Source: Glandiceps talaboti (Eukaryota > Hemichordata > Enteropneusta > Spengelidae). Taken from it: DNA of 64,000 nucleotides. Where the stretch lies: positions 10,516,001 to 10,580,000 of the forward strand of contig NC_135556.1 of NCBI RefSeq assembly GCF_964340395.1. Reading direction: 5' to 3'. The notes under the pieces were generated by a model. It searched no databases, was not told the origin of the DNA, and worked only from the letters and a program-made list of their open reading frames with translations. Of the stretch, positions 24,950 to 38,200 are shown one piece after another (the first letter of the stretch is position 1; each line of letters starts with the position of its first letter). Position numbers and translations under genes: made by a program.

Positions 24950-25505
24950 GTATCAGTACTTTATGACTGAATGTCAATTGGTTTGGTACTCTATAAATGA
25001 ATCTCAATTGATATTGGTACTCTCTGACTGAATGTCAACTGCTATTGGTACTTAATGACCGAATTTCAATTAACATTGGTAATGTATGAATGAATGTCAA
25101 CTGGTATTGGTACTCTATGAATGAATGTCAACTGGTATTGGTACTGGTACTCTATGAATGAATGTCAACTGGTATTGGTACTGGTACTCTATGAATGAAT
25201 GTCAACTGGTATTGGTACTGGTACTCTATGAATGAATGTCAACTGGTATTGGTACTGGTATTCTATGAATGAATGTCAACTGGTATTGGTACTGGTATTC
25301 TATGAATGAATGTCAACTGGTATTGGTACTGGTACTCTATGAATGAATGTCAACTGGTATTGGTACTGGTACTCTATGAATGAATGTCAACTGGTATTGG
25401 TACGCTGTGACTGAATGTCAACTGGTATTGTTATTCTATGAATGAGAGTCACTTTTTGTTGGTATTCTATGATTAAACGTCAACAGGTATTGGTAGTGTA
25501 TGAAT
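24950..25505. repeat. Minisatellite, 37 bp unit expanding from a 31 bp unit
   Basis: Units have the form TCTATGAATGAATGTCAACT + GGTATTGGTAC. From about 25140 to 25390 an extra TGGTAC makes the period 37 bp and the copies are nearly identical. The flanking copies (24950-25130 and 25400-25505) are shorter and more diverged, as expected for an array homogenised in its centre. Confidence 0.93.
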
Positions 25506-25526
25506 GATTGATTGTATCATAGTTTG

Positions 25527-25705
<179 letters not shown>

Positions 25706-26140
25706 TCGACATTTTTGTTTTCAAGTTGCGGACCATGTCGCTTTAAGACTTTAATCTCAAATGTCATATAATATGGTACATACATTCATGGAGAACTAAT
25801 TGCAATTGTCTTACAAATTTGTTGATCTAGCTTTTAGTTTTGATAACTCATTTTCATTATTGGTGAGTTTCGGTAATTAGGCAATATCTTATGTATGCAA
25901 TCTTCAAATTTGTATAATTTGGTACCGTGACAACAACGACGACAAAGTCCACATTTCCTATAAACGTTGTTGATACTTTTAGCTTTTAGTAGAAATAAGT
26001 CATTTGCATATTTATTGATCATCAGTAATTATGCAATTTCTTAAGAATGCAATCTTCAAATTTCATATAAATTGGCACTACAATAATGATAAAAAAAAGT
26101 CCACATGACCTATCAAGGTCGTTGATGTAGCTTTTACTTC

Positions 26141-27333
26141 AAATGAGTCACACCGCACAACACCACACCACACCACACCACACACGATACCATACCATAC
26201 CATACCATACCATACCATACCATACCATACCATACCATACACGATACCATACCATACCATACTATACACGATACCATACCATACCATACCATACCATACC
26301 ATACCATACCATACTAGTACCATATACCATACCATACCATACCATACCATACCATACCATACCACACCACACCACACCACACCACACCACACATCATACC
26401 ATACCATACATATGTCAGACATATACCATACCATACCATACCATACCATACCATACCATACCATACCATACCATACCAAACCATACCGTACCATACCATA
26501 CCATACCATATCGTAACATACCATACCATAACACACTAGTACCATACATATGCCATACCATACCGTACCATACCATACATATGCCATACCTTACCGTACC
26601 ATACTAGTACCATTTACCATACCATACAATACCATACCATACCATACCATACCATACCATACCATACCATACCATACCATACCATACCATATACCATACC
26701 ATATACCATACCATACCATATACCATACCATACCATACCATACCATATACCATACCATACCATACCATACCATACCATACCATACCATACCATACACGAT
26801 ACCATACCATACCATACCATACCATACCATACCATACCATACCATACCATACCATACCATGCCATACCATACCATACACGATACCATACCATACCATACC
26901 ATACCATACCATACCATACCATACCATACCATACCATACACGATACCATACCATACCATACCATACCATACCATACCATGCCATGCCATACCATACCATA
27001 CTAGTACCATATACCATACCATACCATACCATACCATACCATACCATACCATACCATACCATACTAGTACCATATACCATACCATATCATACCATACCAT
27101 ACCATACCATACCATACCATACCACACCACACCACTCCACACCACACCACACCACACCATACCATACCATACCATACTAGTACCATATACCATACCATAC
27201 CATACCATACCATACCATACCATACCATACCATACCATACTAGTACCATATACCATACCATATACCATACCATACCATACCATACCATACCATATCATAC
27301 CATACCATACCATACCATACCATACCATACCAG
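26141..27333. repeat. 1.2 kb (CCATA)n pentanucleotide array with ordered variants
   Basis: The array is almost entirely CCATA units, with CCACA blocks at the left end, near 26361-26395 and near 27121-27160. A recurrent punctuation ACTAGTACCATATACCATAC or close variants is seen near 26313, 26603, 26999, 27062, 27176 and 27239, and a recurrent ACACGATACC variant near 26181, 26239, 26266, 26796, 26877 and 26939. Period five leaves long open frames on both strands (Tyr-His-Thr-Ile-Pro and reverse), which are not genes. Confidence 0.98.
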
Positions 27334-27339
27334 TACAGT

Positions 27340-29945
27340 TAACAAATTGTAATGGCAAATAACATACTACAATATCAGAAAGTAGTTGGTGTAAAACTCA
27401 AACATACAAGTCCGTCACAAGGAAAGTAACATTCACGATCACATTGAATCTTATAAGTAATGTTTCTTGAAAAATCAATAAAGTTAGCTGTCAATATTTC
27501 GGTCTTCATGAGTGTTTTTTATATACCACTATCAACTGCATTACTAGGGTCAAATCAATCATACTTTTGTGTTTGGTGTTTCAACCAATCAGACCCAGTA
27601 GAAAATTTTCAGGCCGCTTTCCGTGGATACTTTCTGACCAATCATGGATTAGAGTTTGATGTTTTCAACCTATGCGATCAAAGTGGAAATTGAACGAATC
27701 TTAATGTGTTATCCATACACCTAATGGTCGATGTATATTCGCACTGATCATAATTATCATATTTGCTGTTAATTTTAAATCCGTTTCAAATCAAATCAAA
27801 TCAATTCAGGCGATCGTCCATAGCAATTCAGACATCGTACCTTATTTAGTATTACACAGCTCCCTCTAAATGTTGTAGCAATCATACAGTAAATTCGCCA
27901 TTATCTCCACTTGCCTATCTATAATCAACGTTCATTCACCCCGCCCGTATTCTGGTACACGTACACCTTTTCTTTTTCAGAATCATAAACTTTTAGAGCG
28001 CTTTTTGTTACCACGTCCATACGTGTACACTAAAATTGCCGTCTTTCCGGTGTTGAATATATATAAAGACATAAATTTATCACTATAAACTTTACACAAT
28101 TGCGATTTATTTTACACCCCCAAATGTTCATTGCCGTGTTCATACGCAGGCACTGGAGCGTGCAGTCGTAAAATTGTCCTAATATTTTGTTGTGGAAACA
28201 AAAAAAAATTGACGAGGGGTATAATAATGGCGTTAAACACTGCGATCGATCGGGGAGATAAATAAAATTGATATAGACAAAGTAGGTTTATTGTGACCTG
28301 TACTGAGTCCTTGCAAATCTGTACATTGAGTTCAGGCTTAATAAATAGCCATTCTGGCCCTCTGCTTAGATACTTCAGTTTCCGCACTGCACCTGCTGTT
28401 CTGACATCGTCGGCTTCGAAACAGGTTACTAACATTATAAGGATTGACCCTGACCTCTGTTCTGACGGTCGACCAGAACGTTCAAACGTACTTAATACAC
28501 CCTCTGGGGCATTAGTATATTCATTTCTGCTGGTCACAGTTATAGATCTTTTCCATGAATAGAGCCAGAACAATATATCCCCCTACATAAAATAATCTGT
28601 TGTACACGAAACCCTTAATTTCACAAAAAATAAACTTTACACTGACCATTCATTATTCAACCTTAGTGTTCAAATTTACGATCCAGAAATAGCCCCTGGC
28701 TGGATGTACACAAAATTGCGGACAAAGGAGAAAACTGTCACATTGAAAAATCAGTATTCATCATTAATTAAATATGATTTTTAGCTTAGAATTTTAGCTT
28801 TTTAAAATGTTTATAAGGTGAGTGTTTCAAACTTCGCAGAACTGTCATGATAATGTCACAAACCGTCGCCACCCGTACCAAACTCGTCTTCTCCAAATAC
28901 AAGCTTTCCAGCTAACAGTTTACAACCTGACGTAGTACAAAACGGTTGTCGTTGTATATAACGAAATAATAGTGACTTTACGATTTATATGACCTTGGCA
29001 ACGGTATTTAAGGTGGTTGCTTTTTTATGGTTATGACACCATTAACATCGAATTTGTCTCGCCTTTGATAGTCAACGTCAACGTCAGAAACAAGAAGTTT
29101 ATGTTCGTGATAATTTTGACAGTTCCCTTCCAGTTGAAGCGCAGTTTTAACACTGTAGTTAAAAAAAAACAAGGCCATACTGATATTTTGAAATTTGTGT
29201 AGATATCTTTTGCGATGGTTTTCTGTGCGAGTCGTCGTGTTCAGTGGCAGCAAAAGAGACCCCGTAAATTATCACCAAACACACTTAATCTTGGCCATCT
29301 CTATGAATTGTCCGACACGTCCGTGGAATATGTCAAGTGCTTATATGTGAGCTGATTGGTTTAATTGCGTAGTATGGGTTTGTTATTTTATTGACGCAGT
29401 ATTTTACAGTGTCAACTGTGACCATAAATCACGTTAGGTCTGTAGTATTTGTACTCTGTTAACAGCTCAGTTCAAACCAATCATTGGTGGTGTCCATAAC
29501 CATGGCGCCCCGGGCCAATAGATTTCATAGCCCTATATATATATTGTTGTATACAACATCTGCCAAATAAACAAAATGTTAATATGAACAGATTTCGTTT
29601 CATCGGTCCCTTTTTTTATATTCCATTATACTTTCAGGGGAAAAAATTGTCATATTGCACATAATATGGAGCTACGGGAAGTGATAAAAAAAACTGTCAA
29701 AAATCTACATCAAAAGCAAAAAAACTGATCCAAGAAATTTGGAACAAAAAAATTACAACCAATCCGTATTATCTCTATGAGGAGAACCAAACCAGCAGGA
29801 TGAGTGTAAAGATATCAAAGACAACTCGTCATCTTCTGAAAACAGCATATATGTGTGTCGTGATACTGCTGGGGAGTTGGGGAAGATTGGTGGCGAACTT
29901 TCTTACATATGCACTACAATGATAACATGAGTTAATACTTTTAGT
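27340..29945. other. Intergenic, no gene recognised
   Basis: Unique AT-rich sequence. A minus-strand open frame of 153 codons (28573-28112) and a plus-strand one over the same DNA lack any family I can name. The minus one is weakly reminiscent of transposon-derived ORFs but cannot be supported. No exon with good splice borders was seen. Confidence 0.5.
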
Positions 29946-29950
29946 AGGAA

Positions 29951-30059
29951 GGGTGGTAATGATGATGGTGGTGGTGGTGGTGGTGGTGGTGGTGATGATG
30001 GTGGTGGTGGTGGTGGTGGTGGTGGTGGTGGTGGTGGTGGTGATGATGATGATTATGAC

Positions 30060-30132
<73 letters not shown>

Positions 30133-30249
30133 ACGGCGGTGGTGGTGGTGGTGATAGTGATGGGGTGGTGTTGGTGATGATGATGATGATGATGATGATG
30201 ATGGTGATGTTGGTGGTGATAGTGTTGGGGTGGTGGTGGTGGTGCTGCT

Positions 30250-30283
<34 letters not shown>

Positions 30284-30345
30284 ATGGTGATGGTGATGGT
30301 GATGGTGATGGTGATGGTGATGCTGGTAGTGGTTGTCACGTTAGT
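29951..30345. repeat. (GGT)n/(GAT)n triplet complex
   Basis: GGT runs (29966-30040), GAT/GATGAT runs (30041-30130), then mixed GGTGAT hexamers up to about 30325. All Met or His homopolymer frames are products of this array. Confidence 0.97.
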
Positions 30346-30484
30346 GGTAGTGGTGATATTATAGTCGTAGTTGTGGTAACAACTAGTTTTAGTCAAAATA
30401 GTTGTTTAGCTATTGTAGTAATTAACAATAAAAAAGTTACACTATTAAAAATACTACAACAAAAGTATGGTGGTGGCTGTTTTT

Positions 30485-30755
30485 AATTTTGTTGTTGTTG
30501 TTGTTGTTGGTGTTGCTGTTGCTGTTGTTGACATTGGAAATTGACATTTCCAAATTGGAGGAAAGATAATGCCGTAATCAAAGCAGTCCCAAGAGATTGG
30601 AAATGATTGAACATGGGTCATTAACCACTGGGATTGGTAAATGGTAGCTAACATTGTTATCACAGAAATAACAAGAGATTAAAACTGCTAGTAGTAATGG
30701 TGGTGATGGTGGTGGTGGTGGTGGTGGTGGTGGTGGTGGTGGTGGTGGTGGGTGG
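30485..30755. repeat. Two further triplet tracts: (TTG)n and (GGT)n
   Basis: TTG/GTT repeats at about 30489-30530 and a GGT run at about 30700-30752. Together with 29951-30345 they form an 800 bp triplet-rich zone. Confidence 0.95.
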
Positions 30756-30859
30756 TGGTGGTCCGATGACGATCCGATGACGTAATTTATCACACGTATC
30801 AAAAAATGTTATTCTGACCATGCCAGAAGACAATCGTATTATCCTAAAAGTCATGCATC

Positions 30860-33800
30860 AATATTAAAGAATACATAAATATACTGGCATGTGGTTAAGT
30901 ATTTTCACTTGGGTAATATGCTTATAAGCTCATCGCTTATGTCACTTTAAACTTGTAAATGTTATATTCATGTCATGCCATAAATCATCACAAATATAAT
31001 ACTAATTGAGTTTTATGTGTGTATTACATTTCATTTTTTAGATGAAAACGGTGTCTATAGTTGGCCCTCGTTCATTAATACATTACAATTAATACTTTTC
31101 GCTTACTAAATAATTTAATTAGATATTGAGTCATTTATGCGCTATATATTGTATAGAGATTTGACATTTGAAACTGTAAATTGCTGGAACAATAAAAGAA
31201 ACTTCAGCAAACATTACGGTCAAATTATGAACAGCAATTTAACATTGCAACATCATTTAGTGTCTTTTTCATCAAGGGGAGACCAGTACCAACCGACGAT
31301 GTTGTTGTAACATGATGCCTTTTATTGAAAGGCCACGGACTCAGTCAAGAATTCTCGTGTTAGTATTCTCTTATCATTAGAACCATACGGATAACATAGA
31401 TTTATTCTTCTATTCGGGATTAACTTTTTTTTCTACTTCTGTCAGACAACAATTTTTCAAGTCTAAATTTTCCATTAATCGTAACCCAAAGGAGTCTTTA
31501 CGTCACAGAACAAAAGTTGTGTCGTAGAAAAAAAGCACGAATTGTGATCACGAAGTATGGGTTGTGTAACTTGAGAAAGTGCTTTGCTATTATGAGGTTA
31601 AACACAATCGCGATAGGCTTGTAACAAGTGATGGATAACCCTCCCCATAGATTACTTTGTTAAACTCCCCCCTCCCCTCTATATACACTATACAGAAAAC
31701 AAAACACGCAACAAAGGACTGGGCATAAGTTTAAAAAGGTAAACTTTCTCATTATCTTCAAAAAAAAGGTTAGATTTATTCTCAGACATGAAGTAACGAT
31801 AATTTATCATTGATTTGTCATTCAAAAGGGCGCACTATACTACATCGAATGGTTCTGTACACGGCTATACAATTGAAAATCAAAGTTCCATGAATTATCA
31901 AGTTTACACCATACATTATATCCACACATGGAAGTACTGCTTTAAGAGATGGGTTTTAAAACTTTACATTTAACCAAAAGACTATATATTAGCTGGGGTT
32001 TTTCAATTCTTTTGGCCAAAAGGCAGGCGGTAAAGTTTGTTTGTTGAGACCGCAGACACTTACTTGTCTGTGTTGATACTAAGCCAATGCTGTGACGTCA
32101 CGACCAACTTTCATCAGTTGGCACAAGTAAAATCTTTATATTTGGATCTTAAATGAATAAATAACTTTGACTTCAAGTTCTGAAATTGAAGAGAGACTAG
32201 CTAGTGTTGTAAAAAAAACAGCATTTGTCGAAACTTCCCAACGTCTTCGATAAGTTCATACAAATTTACCAAGAACAATGTTAACACTTGACTCACACAA
32301 GTCAAGGTTTTTTTTTGTTCGTGGATAATTACATGTCTCTATAAATAACAAGAACTTCAACACAAATACCACAGGGTTATAAACGTTTGAATACTGCTAT
32401 GATGCAATTTTAGTGGAAATTGTGGTGTTTTGTAGCTTTCTTTTCATTTAGTGTCGTCACTTCGGAATAAGTTGGCGGAAAAAAAGATACTAGTGAATTT
32501 AGAAAATAGTTTGTGGGTAAATGTACAATAAGTATCCTGAGCTACTAATTTTTTAACGTTTCTGGAGTTTTTTTCCATTTATATAGAATACATAACACAT
32601 TACGTCATAAAAGAATGGAAAGATGGTATCGGTACCAAGACATTGAGCGCATATGCATTATAATTAAAATCAGGAATTATCCAATTCTTTTGTTTTACTT
32701 GTCAGATTCCACGTGAACGCCACATTTATCATTGTTACGTAACTAATGACGTATAATCATTTACCAAACATCGATGTCTTAAGTAAGTTCTCATTATAAT
32801 CGTTAATTTAGCAGAGGGGGAGGGAATTTCCCACCTAACGTGTGTACTTACTTATGACAATACATATTGTTTGCTACCGGCTCGTTAAGGGTGCCTTTGT
32901 TTGCTACCGACTCGTTAAGGGTGCCTGAATCGTTTGTCGCTTCTAATTACCCGCTCTGTGAGACTTAATTAATACGCGTTAATGAATAAAGTAGTTTTGT
33001 AGTGCTTCTATCTCAACTAACAAGACAATTATAAGGGTATCTTCGGTTTTGTTGAATATACATGCAAGTTATTTGGTAATTTTCATTGTTGGGTGACAAC
33101 TATGTGGCGTGCAAAAGGTGCACCTTGCATTGCAGACGACCTGGCTGTAGTCGCTTCATTAGTTCCTTTCTCTAAATTAACTCGCTTTAGCTAATTATCT
33201 ATTCAATATGTTAGCTGATTAACATTTCCTCCACATCGGTGAAAATCATCTATTGATCTTGTACGATTGTATGGGTTTGGGAACTTGGTGCAGACGGAAT
33301 ATCTTTGAATAAAACTTATTTCATTGATTTACTGCTACTTCTACACCGGATGTTTTCATGAAGATTGTGATAACGCAGAATAAAATGTATAAAATTCACA
33401 CTGATTTATGTTCACGTGTCTAAAAAGTTAAAGACGTAATTACACTTGTGCTAAGCATGACATGAAAGCTTGTGTGTCTCAAATCAAAACATGGAAATGT
33501 GAATTTCCTGAGATGTGTAATTAGTCTGTAGAGCTCAGGCGTGCAATTTTGGAAATCCACATTAAATTGTGCGTACAATGACAGTTTTAATATATCCAAC
33601 TAGCCGATTACACCCCCCCCCCCAAAAAAAAAAAAACACAAAAAAAAACACAAAACAAAAACAAACAAAAACAAAAAACTGAAAATCGGTTATGGAAGGA
33701 CAAAACGAACGTGTGTTTGTCAGAAAATTATAAGATGGTTATGGTTCTTGGTCTTTTAAGACACCTAAAGTCGTTGATGGGGTGGGGGGGGGGGGTTACA

Positions 33801-34520
33801 AATCGATCAATAACTTTCATTCTGTTCAAATTTGAAGAATGACTTATCAACTTTATCTAATTTAGAATAACTAACATCAATATTTCTCGCCAATTTTCAA
33901 TATCTGGCGTTGCGATTTCAAAACGTCAGTGAACAATTAAGTTGAGTTGGTATATATTAATAATATTTCTCTTTACCTCAAGTTGTCAGGATTTTTTAAC
34001 AGGTCGTGTTTCGTATAAAAGAAAACAGTCACACATTATTTCAATAAGTGTTGGATTTAGTACGTTACGAACAATCTTCTTAGAAATATTTTGAAATCTG
34101 GGTTATCGACAAATCTTGGCCGCCTAAGTTAGATTTGACGACGAAATTGTGGCCACACCTAGCACTTAATGTGTTTCACAACATATGGCATTCATTTATA
34201 AGGACCGGCATATAAAGATACAAGTCGGTCGGTGCATAAATGTAATATTTTGTTACGATGTTAATGTTTTTGACAATAGCGTTAGGACAGTTGGTTGACA
34301 TTGTTGACGAGAGTATTGTATGTGGACATCTGGTCGCTATGTCACTAGATATTAACTAATTTCATCACGATATTCATGACACGATTTGCTACAATCTTAA
34401 TTGCATGCTCAATCGCCCCTTTCACAGTTACTGTAACTGTTACTTATCAATATTTATAGGACAATGAACTTGGATATTTTGCTCTAATGCGTACATCCAC
34501 GCATTGATGCATAGAAACAC
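30860..34520. other. Intergenic unique sequence, no gene recognised
   Basis: About 3.7 kb with little simple repeat apart from an A-rich tract (33620-33680) and a G run near 33783. No exon, RNA gene or transposon signature. Low repeat content compared with its surroundings makes it a reasonable place to look for Gsx regulatory DNA, but nothing in the single sequence proves that. Confidence 0.5.
32869..32926. repeat. Direct duplication of ~28 bp
   Basis: TTTGCTACCG(G/A)CTCGTTAAG followed by GGTGCCT occurs twice, at about 32869-32896 and 32899-32926, with one substitution. Confidence 0.9.
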
Positions 34521-34531
34521 ATCCATCCGTA

Positions 34532-34532
<1 letters not shown>

Positions 34533-34582
<50 letters not shown>

Positions 34583-35140
34583 ACATACATACATACATAC
34601 ATACATACATACATACATACATACATACATACATACATACATCCATCCATACATACATACATACATACATACATACATACATACATACATACATACATAC
34701 ATACATACATACATACATACATACATACATACATACATACATACATACATACAATTCAGTCCTGACTTTTCGAATCAATATTCTTACTCATAGGATATCA
34801 AGGCAAGATATATATTAGGTCATCACCTGACTGTATATCTAAATGGTATATACATACATACATACATACATACATACATACATACATACATACATACATA
34901 CATACATACATCCATACATACATACATACATACATACATACATACAATTCAGTCCTGACTTTTCGAATCAATATTCTTACTCATAGGATATCAAGGCAAG
35001 ATATATATTAGGTCATCACCTGACTGTATATCTAAATGGTACATACATACATACATACATACATACATACATACATACATACATACATACATACATACAT
35101 ACATACATACATACATACATCCATACATACATACATACAG
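34533..35140. repeat. (CA)n/(CATA)n array containing a 193 bp tandem duplication
   Basis: CA repeats (34533-34577) pass into CATA repeats. A non-repetitive 95 bp segment starting AATTCAGTCCTGACTTTTCG lies at 34753-34847 and again, identical as far as I can see, at 34946-35040, each followed by more CATA units. The offset is exactly 193 bp, so a unit of unique sequence plus microsatellite has been duplicated in tandem. Confidence 0.95.
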
Positions 35141-35197
35141 GGCGGTGCTTTAGTTGTTGATGAAATATTTATGTATATGTGTATTTGTGTGTATGGT

Positions 35198-35254
35198 TTG
35201 TTTGATTGTTTGTTTGTTTGTTTGTTTGTTTGTTTGTTTGTTTGTTTGTTTGTT
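35198..35254. repeat. (TTTG)n microsatellite
   Basis: About 14 TTTG/GTTT units. Confidence 0.97.
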
Positions 35255-35259
35255 ATGTC

Positions 35260-38200
35260 ATGTTCAAAGAGACTTTTGTCACACACCTCGCAATGTATGT
35301 TGCGTTGTCACAATTAATCTGTGCTTCCTATTTGCGGGTTTGTAGGATTACCTCAATAGGGCTTGCTCCCTTTCCCATTCATCATCAAAAAAATCATACG
35401 GAATATGAAAAAGAGGACTGTCCACTTCTATTCAACCATACAGTTCATATTGGAAAGAGGTTACTAGCTTGTTGAAAGTGTAATGATTCGGAAAACAAAA
35501 AACTCAACTGAAATGGCCTTGACTTGGGTTCTCCGCCCAAAATAGACCCCTCAAGTTTGTGATTTTGACGATGTGGGTCACCGTTATTGTTATTCACCTA
35601 CGAATCGTGTCAAAATACTAAATATTTATTTCAATCGTCTGCAAAAAGTCTGACATAAATTTTCATTAGCACTATGTGGATATATTATGCTTAGATTATT
35701 CAGCTTGTAATGCCATGTTTTTTGTGATACGTACTTGGAAGTAAAATACCAACTTACTGGGTGTCAATTGTCGTCAAAAGATGAACAGCGTGCAGTGATC
35801 TTTTGTTCTCGTCTGGTATTATAAAAGCATGAAAATTGAAGTCTGTTTTAGGTGAAAGAATACAACTCCTTGACCATGTCTTGCCGTAACACACATACAT
35901 GATCTCTTACAATGGTTTCGTGTTAGAAGTGCTTGTTATGTGTAGTAGGAGTTCCCGTACTTTCATATTTGCGTCTTTTCTTTGTGTTTTTGGAACCCTG
36001 TGGTTTAATGATATATATTTTTCAAAATACACGTGAGGATAAGTCAGGCAAGATTTCGGTTATTCAACAACTTGAGCACTTGTTTCGTTTTTATACGAAT
36101 TCAAAGAAGACCACTTCACGAGTAGTGACCATACTTGCATACAACATATACAGAATGTGCATACTGCACTGCCGTTTGTAGCTTCAACACCACTTTACAA
36201 TAATACTTCAAAAAAAAGGATAAGTCTAAAGTTTCTGCAGATGTAGAATCTATGGTGTCGATGTCTAAATACTTCGATGTCAAGATAAGAATAGATTATT
36301 TCCAACAAAGTGTTATGTTCTTACCGCATGCTGCAGTAAACAGACCATAACATATCCAACGAACGCAACTTACATCCTAAGTTCCTGTACGTTTACCTAC
36401 AAATGTACACTGATTTTTTATTTATTTTTAAATAAACACGTGTGTTAGCGAATTGAATAACATGAGTCGTCACACACACAGAGAACAGAATAAAGAAGAT
36501 AAATGTGACGAACTATAAGCTTACATCTTCTGTGCTTTGATTATTCTTTAAAAAGTTGGGAGTGAAATTCCGGAGTGCACAGTTACAAATGACCGGCCAG
36601 CCATTACTATAGCACAGCGACAGCCTGGAGTAGGCATGTGTCCTGTCTTGCAAATTGCATATACAACAACTCTTCAATCGGAGGCTTTTTTAAACTATTA
36701 ACATGTTTACCGACTAAATTACTGTGTTGACATAACGAAGCGATTGTGTACTAGTTTGGATGCCGTATACATAGCACTCAAAAAGTACGCAGCTATCTCT
36801 GGCCACTCTTTGTGTCGCACTCCAGCGAACTTCAATTATGAATGGCAGTATTATATGTTTTTTGGGGTTGTTTTTTTCATGAATTTTCTATGATTATCAT
36901 TCCTTTGTTTTATAACATATAATTGCTTTTTTACCAAATTCCCCAAAAGTTGCCATAAACTTGATTCAACAATTTCGAAGGAAGGTGCGAACACCGTGAA
37001 GGTTTTCAGTCAAGTGCATGAGTCATGATACAATTGCGTGTTTTTTGTGTCTTTCTAGTTGAGTATGAAAAGAGCATACAAAAGCAATCGCACTGTAATC
37101 TTGACTACCCTAATTAAGTAAGTAAAAAGGGGAGAAAATTAACACTGCAAGTGTCTTTCATTAGTAGAAACTTGAGCATTCACCCTTGGGATTCACTAAT
37201 TTCGTTACCTTGGGAACTTTACAGGTTTGTGGATGAACGAACGCTTGTGCCACATTCGACTATTATAGTGCATTATTTCATTTCAAGTAATAGTTCAGTG
37301 TCGAGAACGGGCGATCACACTCAGAAATTCATGTAAAGTTGTGCAGAAAATAACAAGTGCCCGACACTTTCTCAGACTGCCATCGTGTTTATTTGATGAG
37401 GCCAGTCACTCACATACACATTAGTTGAGAAATGAAAACCTATTTCATTATCCCACAACTCGGCTAAAAATATTTGACAATAATGACTACATGCCTAATG
37501 ATTGTGTAAGGAGAACCAAGCTAAACATTGGAGACCTATCGTGCTGACGACGACGGACTCACACACCCCCGTTTCAATATGAATTTGAGCCTTATTGGGT
37601 TTATCACAAACACATTCTTTTTCCCGCTTTTTGACGTGTCTTTAAAAAGTTGAACTTCCTTTAAAGCTGAACTTCTAACCATCACCTGTGAAATTCCAGT
37701 CCCAATGTTTGCATTGTACGTGCACAGGCAGCCTCAAAGCGCAAAACATTTGCGAGTGTTCTACCGTATTTCTTTTGTTGTAAATATACGGAAATACTAA
37801 CTAGATTACAGATAACAAAAGTTAGATAATATTCAAGTTTGAAGCCACTCTGTTTACAAATTTAACTTTTTTTCCTGTAGAAGTTAGCCCATTGCCGGTT
37901 CATTCATAAAAGAAGACGGTGCGCAACTTACAAGGAACCGCATCTATGAGCCGAAGGATAATGTATTTGTCTGCGGGCACACATAGGATTTTCATGTATT
38001 AATGAAATATTGCTTATAAGTACTCCAACTGCAGGAGGACACCTTGGAATGGTACACCGTTCTGTGTCGATTTTTGTTTTGAGGTTTAAGGCTAGATCCC
38101 GAAAACCAAGCCAAGACAATAGATACTTTAAGATCTTGTTCCCTTTAATCCGTTAGATTGATCAAGCTGCTTTTTGCATATATACTACTGCATAGATGTT

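Noticed and set aside
26078-27362. Long open frames (up to 270 codons) on both strands
   Set aside because: They are translations of the CCATA pentamer array with no independent coding signal.
28112-28573. 153-codon minus-strand frame, with a 89-codon plus-strand frame over it
   Set aside because: GPEWL-like words vaguely recall retroelement polyproteins, but there is no second motif, no extension in frame and no terminal repeat. I cannot assign it.
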